A stretch of DNA of 55,805 nt from Bacteroidales bacterium (lineage in GTDB: Bacteria; Bacteroidota; Bacteroidia; Bacteroidales; VadinHA17), in the NCBI GenBank assembly GCA_029974835.1, contig JARKQN010000085.1, positions 1 to 55,805 on the forward strand, in the 5' to 3' direction. This document shows, in pieces, positions 26,633-34,277 of this stretch. Numbering within the stretch: the first letter of the stretch is position 1; each line of letters opens with the position of its first letter. Made by a program: the position numbers and the translations under genes. The notes below the pieces were generated by a model. The model did not search any database. It was not told the DNA's origin and was given only the letters and a program-made list of their open reading frames with translations.

Positions 26633-27685
26633 ATGCGGGAAGAAGAGTACGGGATATACATGAGGCGCTGCCTCGACCTTGCAGTAAAAGCTGAAGGGTT
26701 GACCTATCCTAACCCCATGGTGGGGGCCGTTGTGGTTTACAACAACACGATCATCGGGGAGGGTTACCACCTTGCCGCCGGAACTCCGCACGCTGAAGTG
26801 AATGCAATAAATTCGGTGAAGGACAAGAACCTTCTCAAAGAATGTACCCTTTTTGTTTCGCTGGAGCCATGTTCGCATTTCGGCAGAACGCCCCCCTGCA
26901 CCGATCTTATCATCTCATCGGGAATTCCTGTTGTCGTTATCGGGACAAGGGATACGAGTGAAAAGGTTGACGGGAAAGGAATAGAGAAACTGAAAAGAGC
27001 CGGGGTAAAGGTCGTATGCGGGGTGATGGAAAGCGAATGCAGAAGGGTGAACAGGCGATTCTTTACTTTTCATGAGAAAAAACGACCCTATATTACTCTG
27101 AAATGGGCACAGAGCGCCGATGGTTTCATTGATATCGTTCGCCCTGCCAACTCAACCCCGGAACCTTACTGGATTACGGGGAAGGCCGAAAGAGTGCTGG
27201 TGCATAAATGGAGATCGGAGGAAGAAGCCATACTTGCCGGCGGGGAAACAATACGACGCGACCGGCCCAGGCTCAATGTCAGGTACTGGAGCGGCCGTGA
27301 CCCGATGAAGGTAATCCTGAGCCGGTCCGGAAACATCGGCGATTTTCCGGAAGAAAACGAAACAAAAAGCCTTATTTTTACGTTAAATAATAAAATGTGC
27401 CCCCGTGAAAACTGTGAATACATAGTTCTCAGTGAAGGGGATATGCCGGTACAGAAAATATGCGGGGTTCTTTATAATTATGGAGTCAGCTCACTCTTTG
27501 TCGAAGGCGGAGCAGCGGTCCACAATATGTTTATTGAGGCCGGGCTGTGGGATGAGGCAAGAATATTTACCGGAAACCGGGTATTCGGCAGCGGAAAAGA
27601 AGCTCCCCGCATTGAGGGACAGACAGTTGATGAATTTAATTTTGAAGAGGTTGTATTAAAGCTGGTTTTTAATAACCATCGTTAA
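26633..27685 (+). CDS. ribD: Bifunctional riboflavin deaminase/reductase RibD
   Basis: Carries out the second and third steps of riboflavin synthesis: deamination of the pyrimidine ring, then NADPH-dependent reduction of the ribosyl side chain. The 350-residue protein, from the ATG at 26633, has the cytidine-deaminase-like domain first (HAEVNAI zinc ligand and PCSHFGRTPPC), then the reductase domain from about residue 145 with ITLKWAQSADGFI, the RDRPRLNVR loop and SLFVEGGAAVHN. It is divergent from prmC. No other rib genes are nearby. Confidence 0.95.
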   Translation: MREEEYGIYMRRCLDLAVKAEGLTYPNPMVGAVVVYNNTIIGEGYHLAAGTPHAEVNAINSVKDKNLLKECTLFVSLEPCSHFGRTPPCTDLIISSGIPVVVIGTRDTSEKVDGKGIEKLKRAGVKVVCGVMESECRRVNRRFFTFHEKKRPYITLKWAQSADGFIDIVRPANSTPEPYWITGKAERVLVHKWRSEEEAILAGGETIRRDRPRLNVRYWSGRDPMKVILSRSGNIGDFPEENETKSLIFTLNNKMCPRENCEYIVLSEGDMPVQKICGVLYNYGVSSLFVEGGAAVHNMFIEAGLWDEARIFTGNRVFGSGKEAPRIEGQTVDEFNFEEVVLKLVFNNHR

Positions 27686-27689
27686 CCTT

Positions 27690-27721
27690 TTTGCAGGTTA
27701 ACTTTAAAAAGACTAATTTTG
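27690..27721 (+). promoter_or_regulatory. Promoter upstream of the caspase/SpoIIE locus
   Basis: TTTG at 27690-27693, a 20-base spacer, then TAATTTTG at 27714-27721. Both boxes and the spacing match the Bacteroidota sigma-70 pattern TTTG-N19-21-TAnnTTTG, one of the best examples in the window. The ATG of the protease gene is 37 bases downstream. Confidence 0.7.
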
Positions 27722-27758
27722 AGATTGTTTATTTGAAAAATAATAAGACGACAAAGAT

Positions 27759-30107
27759 ATGAAGAGCAGATTGTTTATCCTTTCGGTTTTATTGTCACTG
27801 TTTACGTTTTCAGTGGTCTCGGGTCAGAGCGGTAAAAAGTTTGTCAAAGCCGGGAACGAGTTTCTGTCCAGCAAAAAATATGATGATGCTGTTGTTCAGT
27901 TTACAAACGCAATAACTGCCGAACCGACAAATGCCTCATACTACTATATGAGAGGCAACGCCTACGAACTTGCCGGCAAACTGAATGAAGCCAGGGCAGA
28001 TCTGGAGAAGGCGCTTGTTTTCAAGGCCAAGGATGTTCCTTCCCTGATAAGTCTCGGCCGCGTTTGCAACAAGATGGGAAGTTACGAAGATGCACTCAAC
28101 TGCCTTAACAGGGCAAAAGCCATCGAAAAGCTCAACAAGGAACTCTACCCCGAAAAGGTGATTTCTCTTCTCGGCCTCGGACTTTACGACCAGGCCCTCA
28201 GGGCTTCCGATACCGCACTTATTATAAAAGAGACGGCGCAGAATTTCTATTACAGGGGCAAGGTATATGTGAAGCTTAACAATTATCCCCTTGCACAGAA
28301 GGAGTTCGAAAAGGCAATTGCAAAAGATAAAAATTTTGCCGACGCCAGGCTTGAGCTGGCAGATCTCTTCATCAGAAACAACAAACAGAAAGAGGCTCTC
28401 GAGCAGATCAACAATGTTCTCACCGCCGATCCGCGGAATGCCTATGCATATATTGTCAGGAGTAAAATTTATAAGACAAATCTCGATTACCCGAATGCAA
28501 TAAACGATGTCTCAAAAACTATCCTTATTGACCCTGAGAATGCAGAGTATTACATGATAAGAGGCACATATTACCAGGAATTCAACCAGCACCTTAATGC
28601 CATTGCCGATTTCTCAAGATACATCACCCTGAAACCCGACGACCCCGACGGATATTTCGCCAGGGCAAAATCGTACCAGGAAATGATGAACTATGAGAAG
28701 GCAATCGAAGATTATAACAAAATAACGGTTCTTTCAGAATTTGACGCCAGGGCAAGAAAGATGCTGAAGGAAGCACAGGACAGGCTGTACGAACTCAACC
28801 GTGAAAATGCAGCCCCTGAAATCAATATTGCATCACCCTCGGTAAGTGCTGACGGCAAAATGGAAATAAGAGGGAATGCTGCCAGCATTACAATCTCGGG
28901 TAATATAAAGGAAAAAAGCAGAATTGAGGAGATGACTATCAACGGTAATAAGGTCCTCGTGGGTGAGAAGAAAAATGACGTAAGCGAATTTATTGCCACT
29001 GTCGACATACGCGACGTTGACAAGATCACTATCTCCGCAAAGGATGAATACAACAACCAGAAGACACTCGAATTCAACCTGGTGAGAACCGAGATCAACC
29101 CGCCCAGGATATCAATTGTGGCTCCGTATTCATCCGACGACGGGCAGATTTACCTTGACAATAACTCACCGCGTCTTGCCATTGAGGGTAAAATTACGGA
29201 TGAAAGCAGGATAAAATCAATTTTTATTGAAGGTGTTACGGCCGGCTATGCCGTCAATGAACTCAACCCGGCTTTTACAGCCACCATCGATATAATGAAC
29301 AAAAACAAAATTACAGTAGTGGCCGAGGATATTTACGGAAATGTGCAGGAAACCGAATTCAGGCTGAACAGGGAAGGAGCAACGCTCTCCGCTTCGAACC
29401 CGATGGGAAAAACATGGGTGGTCTTCATCGAGAACTCAAAATACACCTCTTTTGCTCCGCTCGACGGACCGGTAAAGGATATCAACCTTATGATAAGGGC
29501 TCTCTCAAATTACCAGATCCACCAGTTTGTTCACAAAAAAGACCTTACTAAGGCGGAAATGGAAAAATTCTTCTCCATCGAACTGAGAGACCTGATTAAA
29601 AGCAACCAGGTTAAATCGCTTCTTATCTGGTATGCCGGACATGGCAAGTTCATCAATGATGTCGGTTACTGGATTCCGGTTGACGCAAAGAGGGATGATG
29701 AATTCACTTATTTCAACCTTAACACCCTCAGGGCATCGATGGAAACGTACATCAACTACCTTACACATACCCTGGTGGTTACAGATGCCTGCGAATCGGG
29801 GCCAAGCTTTTACCAGGCGATGCGCTCTGAAATCAAACAGAGGAGCTGCGACGATTATACAGCCACCCAGATGAAATCGGCACAGGTTTTTTCATCGGCA
29901 GGCTATGAACTGGCAGTCGACGACTCACAGTTCACAAGGACATTCGCAAACACTCTTGCCAACAACCCGAAGTCATGTATCCCGATTGAAGAAGTGGTGG
30001 TGAACGTAACCAAGGCCGTGTCGGGTAACAACCAGCAAAAACCCAAATTCGGGAAAATCACCGGCCTCCGCGATGAGGATGGTACATTCTTCTTCATAGC
30101 CAAATAA
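27759..30107 (+). CDS. TPR-repeat caspase-like (C14) protease, exported
   Basis: A 782-residue protein. The signal peptide ends near SVVSGQ. About eight TPR units follow (residues 28-340), e.g. AEYYMIRGTYYQEFNQHLNA. Two related Ig-like beta-domains (about 355-540) repeat the themes APEINIASPSVSADGK and PPRISIVAPYSSDDGQ. The C-terminal 240 residues are a caspase-like p20 fold: TWVVFIENSKY, catalytic His628 in WYAGHGK, and Cys678 in VTDACESG. Both catalytic residues are intact, with the DxCxSG context typical of metacaspase-like proteases. Export would place the protease in the periplasm or on the outer membrane. It is 6 bases upstream of a propeller-SpoIIE phosphatase gene, so the two are one transcription unit. 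The substrate is unknown. Confidence 0.92.
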   Translation: MKSRLFILSVLLSLFTFSVVSGQSGKKFVKAGNEFLSSKKYDDAVVQFTNAITAEPTNASYYYMRGNAYELAGKLNEARADLEKALVFKAKDVPSLISLGRVCNKMGSYEDALNCLNRAKAIEKLNKELYPEKVISLLGLGLYDQALRASDTALIIKETAQNFYYRGKVYVKLNNYPLAQKEFEKAIAKDKNFADARLELADLFIRNNKQKEALEQINNVLTADPRNAYAYIVRSKIYKTNLDYPNAINDVSKTILIDPENAEYYMIRGTYYQEFNQHLNAIADFSRYITLKPDDPDGYFARAKSYQEMMNYEKAIEDYNKITVLSEFDARARKMLKEAQDRLYELNRENAAPEINIASPSVSADGKMEIRGNAASITISGNIKEKSRIEEMTINGNKVLVGEKKNDVSEFIATVDIRDVDKITISAKDEYNNQKTLEFNLVRTEINPPRISIVAPYSSDDGQIYLDNNSPRLAIEGKITDESRIKSIFIEGVTAGYAVNELNPAFTATIDIMNKNKITVVAEDIYGNVQETEFRLNREGATLSASNPMGKTWVVFIENSKYTSFAPLDGPVKDINLMIRALSNYQIHQFVHKKDLTKAEMEKFFSIELRDLIKSNQVKSLLIWYAGHGKFINDVGYWIPVDAKRDDEFTYFNLNTLRASMETYINYLTHTLVVTDACESGPSFYQAMRSEIKQRSCDDYTATQMKSAQVFSSAGYELAVDDSQFTRTFANTLANNPKSCIPIEEVVVNVTKAVSGNNQQKPKFGKITGLRDEDGTFFFIAK

Positions 30108-30113
30108 TTGTAA

Positions 30114-33100
30114 ATGAAAATAATCTCTATTCCTTTCGCTGAAAGGATCACCAGAAAAATACTGGTGCTCCTTTTTTTGTCATTATTCTGCCTGGCAGCA
30201 AGGACACAGACTCTCTTCTTTGAGAAATTCGGAGTGGAGGAGGGACTGGGGTCATCAAAAGTTTATACCGTAATACAGGACAGACACGACTTTGTCTGGC
30301 TTGGAACCGAGAGCGGAGCGGCAAGATTTGACGGTAACAGATTCGTGAATTTCGGAAGCCTCAACGGCCTCTCAGCAGGAGGGGTGAAAAGCCTTTTTGA
30401 AGACACAACCGGCCGTATATGGTTCGGACATCTGAACGGTGGTATCAGCTGGTACGACGGAATAAAATTCTCGAGAGCCCGTATCGACACCCTCACAATA
30501 ACCGGCGATATCACAGGGATAAGCCAACTCGGCAATGATTTCTGGATTACGACATCCTCAAACGGAGCATTCCGTACCCAACTGCCCCCGCAGGGAGCCA
30601 CAGTACTTAAGGGCAGGCATTATACAGGGCAGGAGGGTCTCAGCGACCAGATTTTCAGTCTTTATATCGACAGAAATAATAATCTCTTCTGCATTACGGA
30701 TGCTTTTATTAAAAAGTATAACCCGGAAAAGGATATCTTCGAAACATATTCGCCTCCCGGCCTCACAACATATTTCAATGTTGTGTCCATGTTCCAGGAC
30801 ACCAAAGGTAACTACTGGTACGGCCTTCATAACGGAGGTCTCTATATGCAGGATGCCGTTGCCGGGGAAATGAAAATATATGACATCCTTAACGGCCTTT
30901 CAAGAATGTTTGTTTCATGCTTTGCCGAAGACTACAAAGGAAACGTCTGGATAGGAACATTCGGAGGCGGCGTTACCTTATACAGTGAGGGAAAACTTAA
31001 AATCTACAACAGAAGCAACGGCCTTAATTCACTCAATATCCTTAATATTTTTGAAGACAGGGAGAAGAATATCCTTATTTCGGATTATTACAACGGACTT
31101 AGTATTTTCAAGGGAGATCACTTCGTAACATATAATACCGAAGATATACTTCCCGACAGGAATGTATGGGCAATATCGCGCGACAATGCCGGGAGATACT
31201 GGTTCGGAACCAATAACGGCATTTCGGTTTACGATCCGGCGGCGAAACAGGGCAGCCGGGTGAAAATTTACAACGAGGCAACGAGGCTTATCGGCAACAC
31301 CGTCAGATTCATCATCCCTGGAGGTGACGGTACCATGTGGGTCGGAACCAAAGGATTCGGGGTTTACAGGTATGAAATGAAAACAGAAAAATTCAATGCC
31401 GACCCCGAAATTAATGCTATGCTCCCTGTCGACAGGGTGGTGACAGCCCTCTCTGCCGATCAAAGAAAAAGGATATGGATAGGAACCAACGATGGCCTGG
31501 CAGTATGGGATCCTGCCGCCAGGGAGGGCTCCGTTTACACACAGGGCAAAGGACTGGCCGGAAATATGATAAAATCGGTACTGTGCGACAGCAAGGGTAC
31601 TGTCTGGGCCGGTTCGGAAATGAGAAGCGGGCTATCAAAACTTACCCCCGGTTCAGACAATTTCACAATAGTAAACATAGGGGAAGGTGTAGTTCCCCAG
31701 TCGCTGGAAGAATCTCCCGACGGAACAATCTGGATAGGTACAGTAAGCGGACTGCTGGCTCTTAAGAATGATTCGGTCATGTTTACACTTACTGAAAATG
31801 ACGGATTGCTGTCGGGAAATATCAAGTCCCTTTTATCCGACAGGGGCAGGTATCTCTATATAGGTACAAACCTGGGACTTAACAGGTACGATACGGAAAC
31901 AGGAGTAATATCCTCATTTACCAAATACAGTGGTTTCACGGGCATTGAAGCTCTCCAGAATGCAGCCTTCAGGGAATCTGACGGCAAACTCTGGTTCGGT
32001 ACCGCCAACGGGGCTACCATGCTCGACCCTGCAAAATTACCGCCGGTGGCCGAATCCCCAAAGGTCTATATTACCGGTATGGAAGTTAATAACCAGCCGA
32101 GGGAAATGAAAGCCGGGATGAAACTGAGCTACCGGGAAAAATCAATTAACTTTCAATACTACAGCATCAGCCTTACAGATCCGAAGTCGGTAAGATACAA
32201 GGTGATGCTTAAAGGAGCCGATTCCGACTGGCGGCCGGTTACGGACCAGACGGTGGCATTCTGGTCGGGGCTTTCTCCCGGCCATTATACACTGATGGTC
32301 AAAGCCGTTAACAGCTCAGGCGTATGGAGCGAAAAGGCAGTGGAGTTTCCGTTTGTCATTAAACCGCCCTTTTACCTATCCCCATGGTTCATAATCACCA
32401 TGACCCTGCTTATAATCACAGGTGTAATTGTTTATATAAAGGTAAGAGAACGAAACCTTATCAGGGAAAAAAGAATTCTTGAGGCAAAGGTTGCCGAACG
32501 TACTGCCGAACTGGTGCAGAAGAACATTATCATTGAGGAGAAGAACCGCGATATTACAGCCAGTATCCGTTATGCCGAACGCATCCAGAGGGCAATGCTT
32601 CCAAGAGATGACACTTTTGAGGAAACATTCGTCCTGTTCCTGCCGAAGGATATCGTGAGCGGCGACTTCTACTGGATGTACGACAACGGGGATGTTAAAC
32701 TGCTGGCTGCAGTCGACTGTACCGGCCATGGAGTGCCCGGAGCATTCATGTCAATCATCGGACATAACTCACTCAACAAAGTGGTGAGGGAATATGGGCT
32801 CATAAGGCCGTCGGCAATACTCGACCAGCTTAATATCGAGGTTATCAGGTCAATTATCCAGAGCCAGGAGAAGGGAATACAGGACGGTATGGACCTTTCC
32901 CTCATCGCTTTCAACCGTCAGAAATTCACACTCGAATTTGCAGGTGCCTATAACCCGCTTTACCTTGTCAGAAACGGCGAAGTGATCGTGCATAAGGCCG
33001 ACAGGTTCCCGATAGGTATGGCAACTCTTGAACAGAAGAAGAGTTTCTCCAACGTGGAGGTGCCCATCCGGCCGGGCGACATGATTTACATGTGCTCCGA

Positions 33101-33296
33101 CGGGTATGCCGACCAGTTTGGCTCCCCCGAAGGGAAAAAATACAAGGTGGGTAATATAAAGAAAATCATCTCGGAGATTTACAACCTGCCGGTAAACGAG
33201 CAGAAACAGATTCTTGAAAAGGAGATAATGGACTGGAAGGGCGATCTGCCCCAGGTTGATGATATCCTGTTTATCGGGATGAGATTATTGCCTTAA
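30114..33296 (+). CDS. Periplasmic beta-propeller sensor with SpoIIE (PP2C) phosphatase
   Basis: A 1060-residue single-pass membrane signalling protein. An N-terminal signal anchor is followed by about fourteen propeller repeats (WIGTFGGGV-, WFGTNNGIS-like; residues 35-640), then a Y_Y_Y domain (about 675-755) of the kind found in hybrid two-component regulators. A membrane helix spans about 758-780, then a coiled-coil linker (ILEAKVAERTAELVQ) and a cytoplasmic SpoIIE/PP2C domain (about 830-1060). Metal-binding Asp residues are present in DIVSGDFYW, DCTGHGVPGAF (Asp868), CSDGYADQ and QVDDILF, so it is predicted active. It should dephosphorylate a protein in response to a periplasmic signal; no anti-sigma partner is adjacent. 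It overlaps the convergent LOG gene by 4 bases. Confidence 0.93.
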   Translation: MKIISIPFAERITRKILVLLFLSLFCLAARTQTLFFEKFGVEEGLGSSKVYTVIQDRHDFVWLGTESGAARFDGNRFVNFGSLNGLSAGGVKSLFEDTTGRIWFGHLNGGISWYDGIKFSRARIDTLTITGDITGISQLGNDFWITTSSNGAFRTQLPPQGATVLKGRHYTGQEGLSDQIFSLYIDRNNNLFCITDAFIKKYNPEKDIFETYSPPGLTTYFNVVSMFQDTKGNYWYGLHNGGLYMQDAVAGEMKIYDILNGLSRMFVSCFAEDYKGNVWIGTFGGGVTLYSEGKLKIYNRSNGLNSLNILNIFEDREKNILISDYYNGLSIFKGDHFVTYNTEDILPDRNVWAISRDNAGRYWFGTNNGISVYDPAAKQGSRVKIYNEATRLIGNTVRFIIPGGDGTMWVGTKGFGVYRYEMKTEKFNADPEINAMLPVDRVVTALSADQRKRIWIGTNDGLAVWDPAAREGSVYTQGKGLAGNMIKSVLCDSKGTVWAGSEMRSGLSKLTPGSDNFTIVNIGEGVVPQSLEESPDGTIWIGTVSGLLALKNDSVMFTLTENDGLLSGNIKSLLSDRGRYLYIGTNLGLNRYDTETGVISSFTKYSGFTGIEALQNAAFRESDGKLWFGTANGATMLDPAKLPPVAESPKVYITGMEVNNQPREMKAGMKLSYREKSINFQYYSISLTDPKSVRYKVMLKGADSDWRPVTDQTVAFWSGLSPGHYTLMVKAVNSSGVWSEKAVEFPFVIKPPFYLSPWFIITMTLLIITGVIVYIKVRERNLIREKRILEAKVAERTAELVQKNIIIEEKNRDITASIRYAERIQRAMLPRDDTFEETFVLFLPKDIVSGDFYWMYDNGDVKLLAAVDCTGHGVPGAFMSIIGHNSLNKVVREYGLIRPSAILDQLNIEVIRSIIQSQEKGIQDGMDLSLIAFNRQKFTLEFAGAYNPLYLVRNGEVIVHKADRFPIGMATLEQKKSFSNVEVPIRPGDMIYMCSDGYADQFGSPEGKKYKVGNIKKIISEIYNLPVNEQKQILEKEIMDWKGDLPQVDDILFIGMRLLP

Positions 33297-33871
33297 TAGA
33301 TTTTGGCATATTTTCTGGGATCGTCAAGCCAGCCTTTGTAATCTTTTATGGCAGTAATGACCTCGCCGGGAGTATTTACAACGCTCCAGATGCTGCCATG
33401 TTCCCTTCGCAGGAAGCTGCCCTTGATCATATCTTCAAGGAAAAGCAGCAGGTTGGAATAGAAGCCCAGTGTGTTAAGTATCACTACGGGCCCTTTGAAA
33501 AAGCCGAGCTGCTTAAGGGTGATGGCCTCCGTCAGTTCTTCAAGTGTCCCTACACCTCCGGGCAGAGCCACAATGGCATCAGCATCCCCTATCATCTTCT
33601 TTTTCCTTTCACCCATATCGGAAGTGATGATCATTTCGGTTATTCCCTGATGGCCCCAACCTTCTTCGTACATAAACCCGGGAATCACACCTGTAACTTT
33701 TCCCTTCGCACTGATTACGGCATCAGCCAGCACACCCATCAGCCCTATTCCGCCGCCGCCGTATATTACATCCATATTCTCTGATGCAAGAAGGTGCCCC
33801 AGGCGGGAGGCAGCCTCAACGTACACGGGATCTATTCTGCTGCTCGATGCAGCGAAGACACAAACAGTCAT
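33293..33871 (-). CDS. LOG-family (TIGR00730) Rossmann-fold protein
   Basis: A 192-residue protein of the Lonely-Guy family, which cleaves the N-glycosidic bond of nucleoside 5'-monophosphates (in plants, cytokinin nucleotides). Hallmarks are YGGGGIGLMGVLADAV, the phosphate-binding LPGGVGTLEEL, and the EAITLKQLGFFKGPVVILN segment. In bacteria it is often a housekeeping nucleotide phosphoribohydrolase; cytokinin synthesis here is not implied. It is 44 bases downstream of trxA on the same strand. Its stop overlaps the convergent SpoIIE-protein stop. Confidence 0.92.
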   Translation of the reverse strand: MTVCVFAASSSRIDPVYVEAASRLGHLLASENMDVIYGGGGIGLMGVLADAVISAKGKVTGVIPGFMYEEGWGHQGITEMIITSDMGERKKKMIGDADAIVALPGGVGTLEELTEAITLKQLGFFKGPVVILNTLGFYSNLLLFLEDMIKGSFLRREHGSIWSVVNTPGEVITAIKDYKGWLDDPRKYAKIY

Positions 33872-33915
33872 CCGGTCGGGCTGGGATTTAATTAATATAA
33901 GGTAAATTGCCGCTG

Positions 33916-34233
33916 TTATAGCAGAGCGGTCAGCTTGTTGATGAAAACGCTCTTCGGAACCGCACCCACCTGCTTGTCGGCAACATTGCCGTTTTTAACG
34001 AACAGGACGGTGGGAATATTCCTGACATTGTATTTTTCAGGAGTCTGGGTATTGTTGTCAACATTGCATTTGACAACAAGTACCTTCCCTTCGTATTCCT
34101 TTGATATTTCTTCCATTATCGGGGCTATCATCCTGCATGGTCCGCACCATTCTGCCCAGAAATCCACCAGGACAAGCTTGTCGGACTTCAGAACCACTTC
34201 ATCAAAATTTGCATCATTAACTTCCAGTGCCAT
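33916..34233 (-). CDS. trxA: Thioredoxin
   Basis: A 105-residue cytoplasmic thioredoxin that reduces protein disulfides with electrons from thioredoxin reductase. The active site is WAEWCGPCRM (Cys30, Cys33), with the expected cis-Pro in RNIPTVLFV and the conserved Asp in VDFWAEW. It lies between dnaE and the LOG gene in the same orientation. Its -7 box sits just inside the dnaE-trxA gap. Confidence 0.97.
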   Translation of the reverse strand: MALEVNDANFDEVVLKSDKLVLVDFWAEWCGPCRMIAPIMEEISKEYEGKVLVVKCNVDNNTQTPEKYNVRNIPTVLFVKNGNVADKQVGAVPKSVFINKLTALL

Positions 34234-34268
34234 AGTATTTTAGAATTTATATGAACATTTTATATCTG

Positions 34269-34276
34269 CAAAAATA
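34269..34276 (-). promoter_or_regulatory. Candidate -7 box for trxA
   Basis: TATTTTTG on the minus strand, a full TAnnTTTG match, 35 bases upstream of the trxA ATG and directly after the dnaE stop. Confidence 0.4.
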
Positions 34277-34277
34277 G

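Noticed and set aside
27759-30107. Caspase-like gene as a CRISPR-guided caspase (Craspase/TPR-CHAT)
   Set aside because: It has a signal peptide and Ig-like domains, and there is no type III effector or any cas gene nearby.
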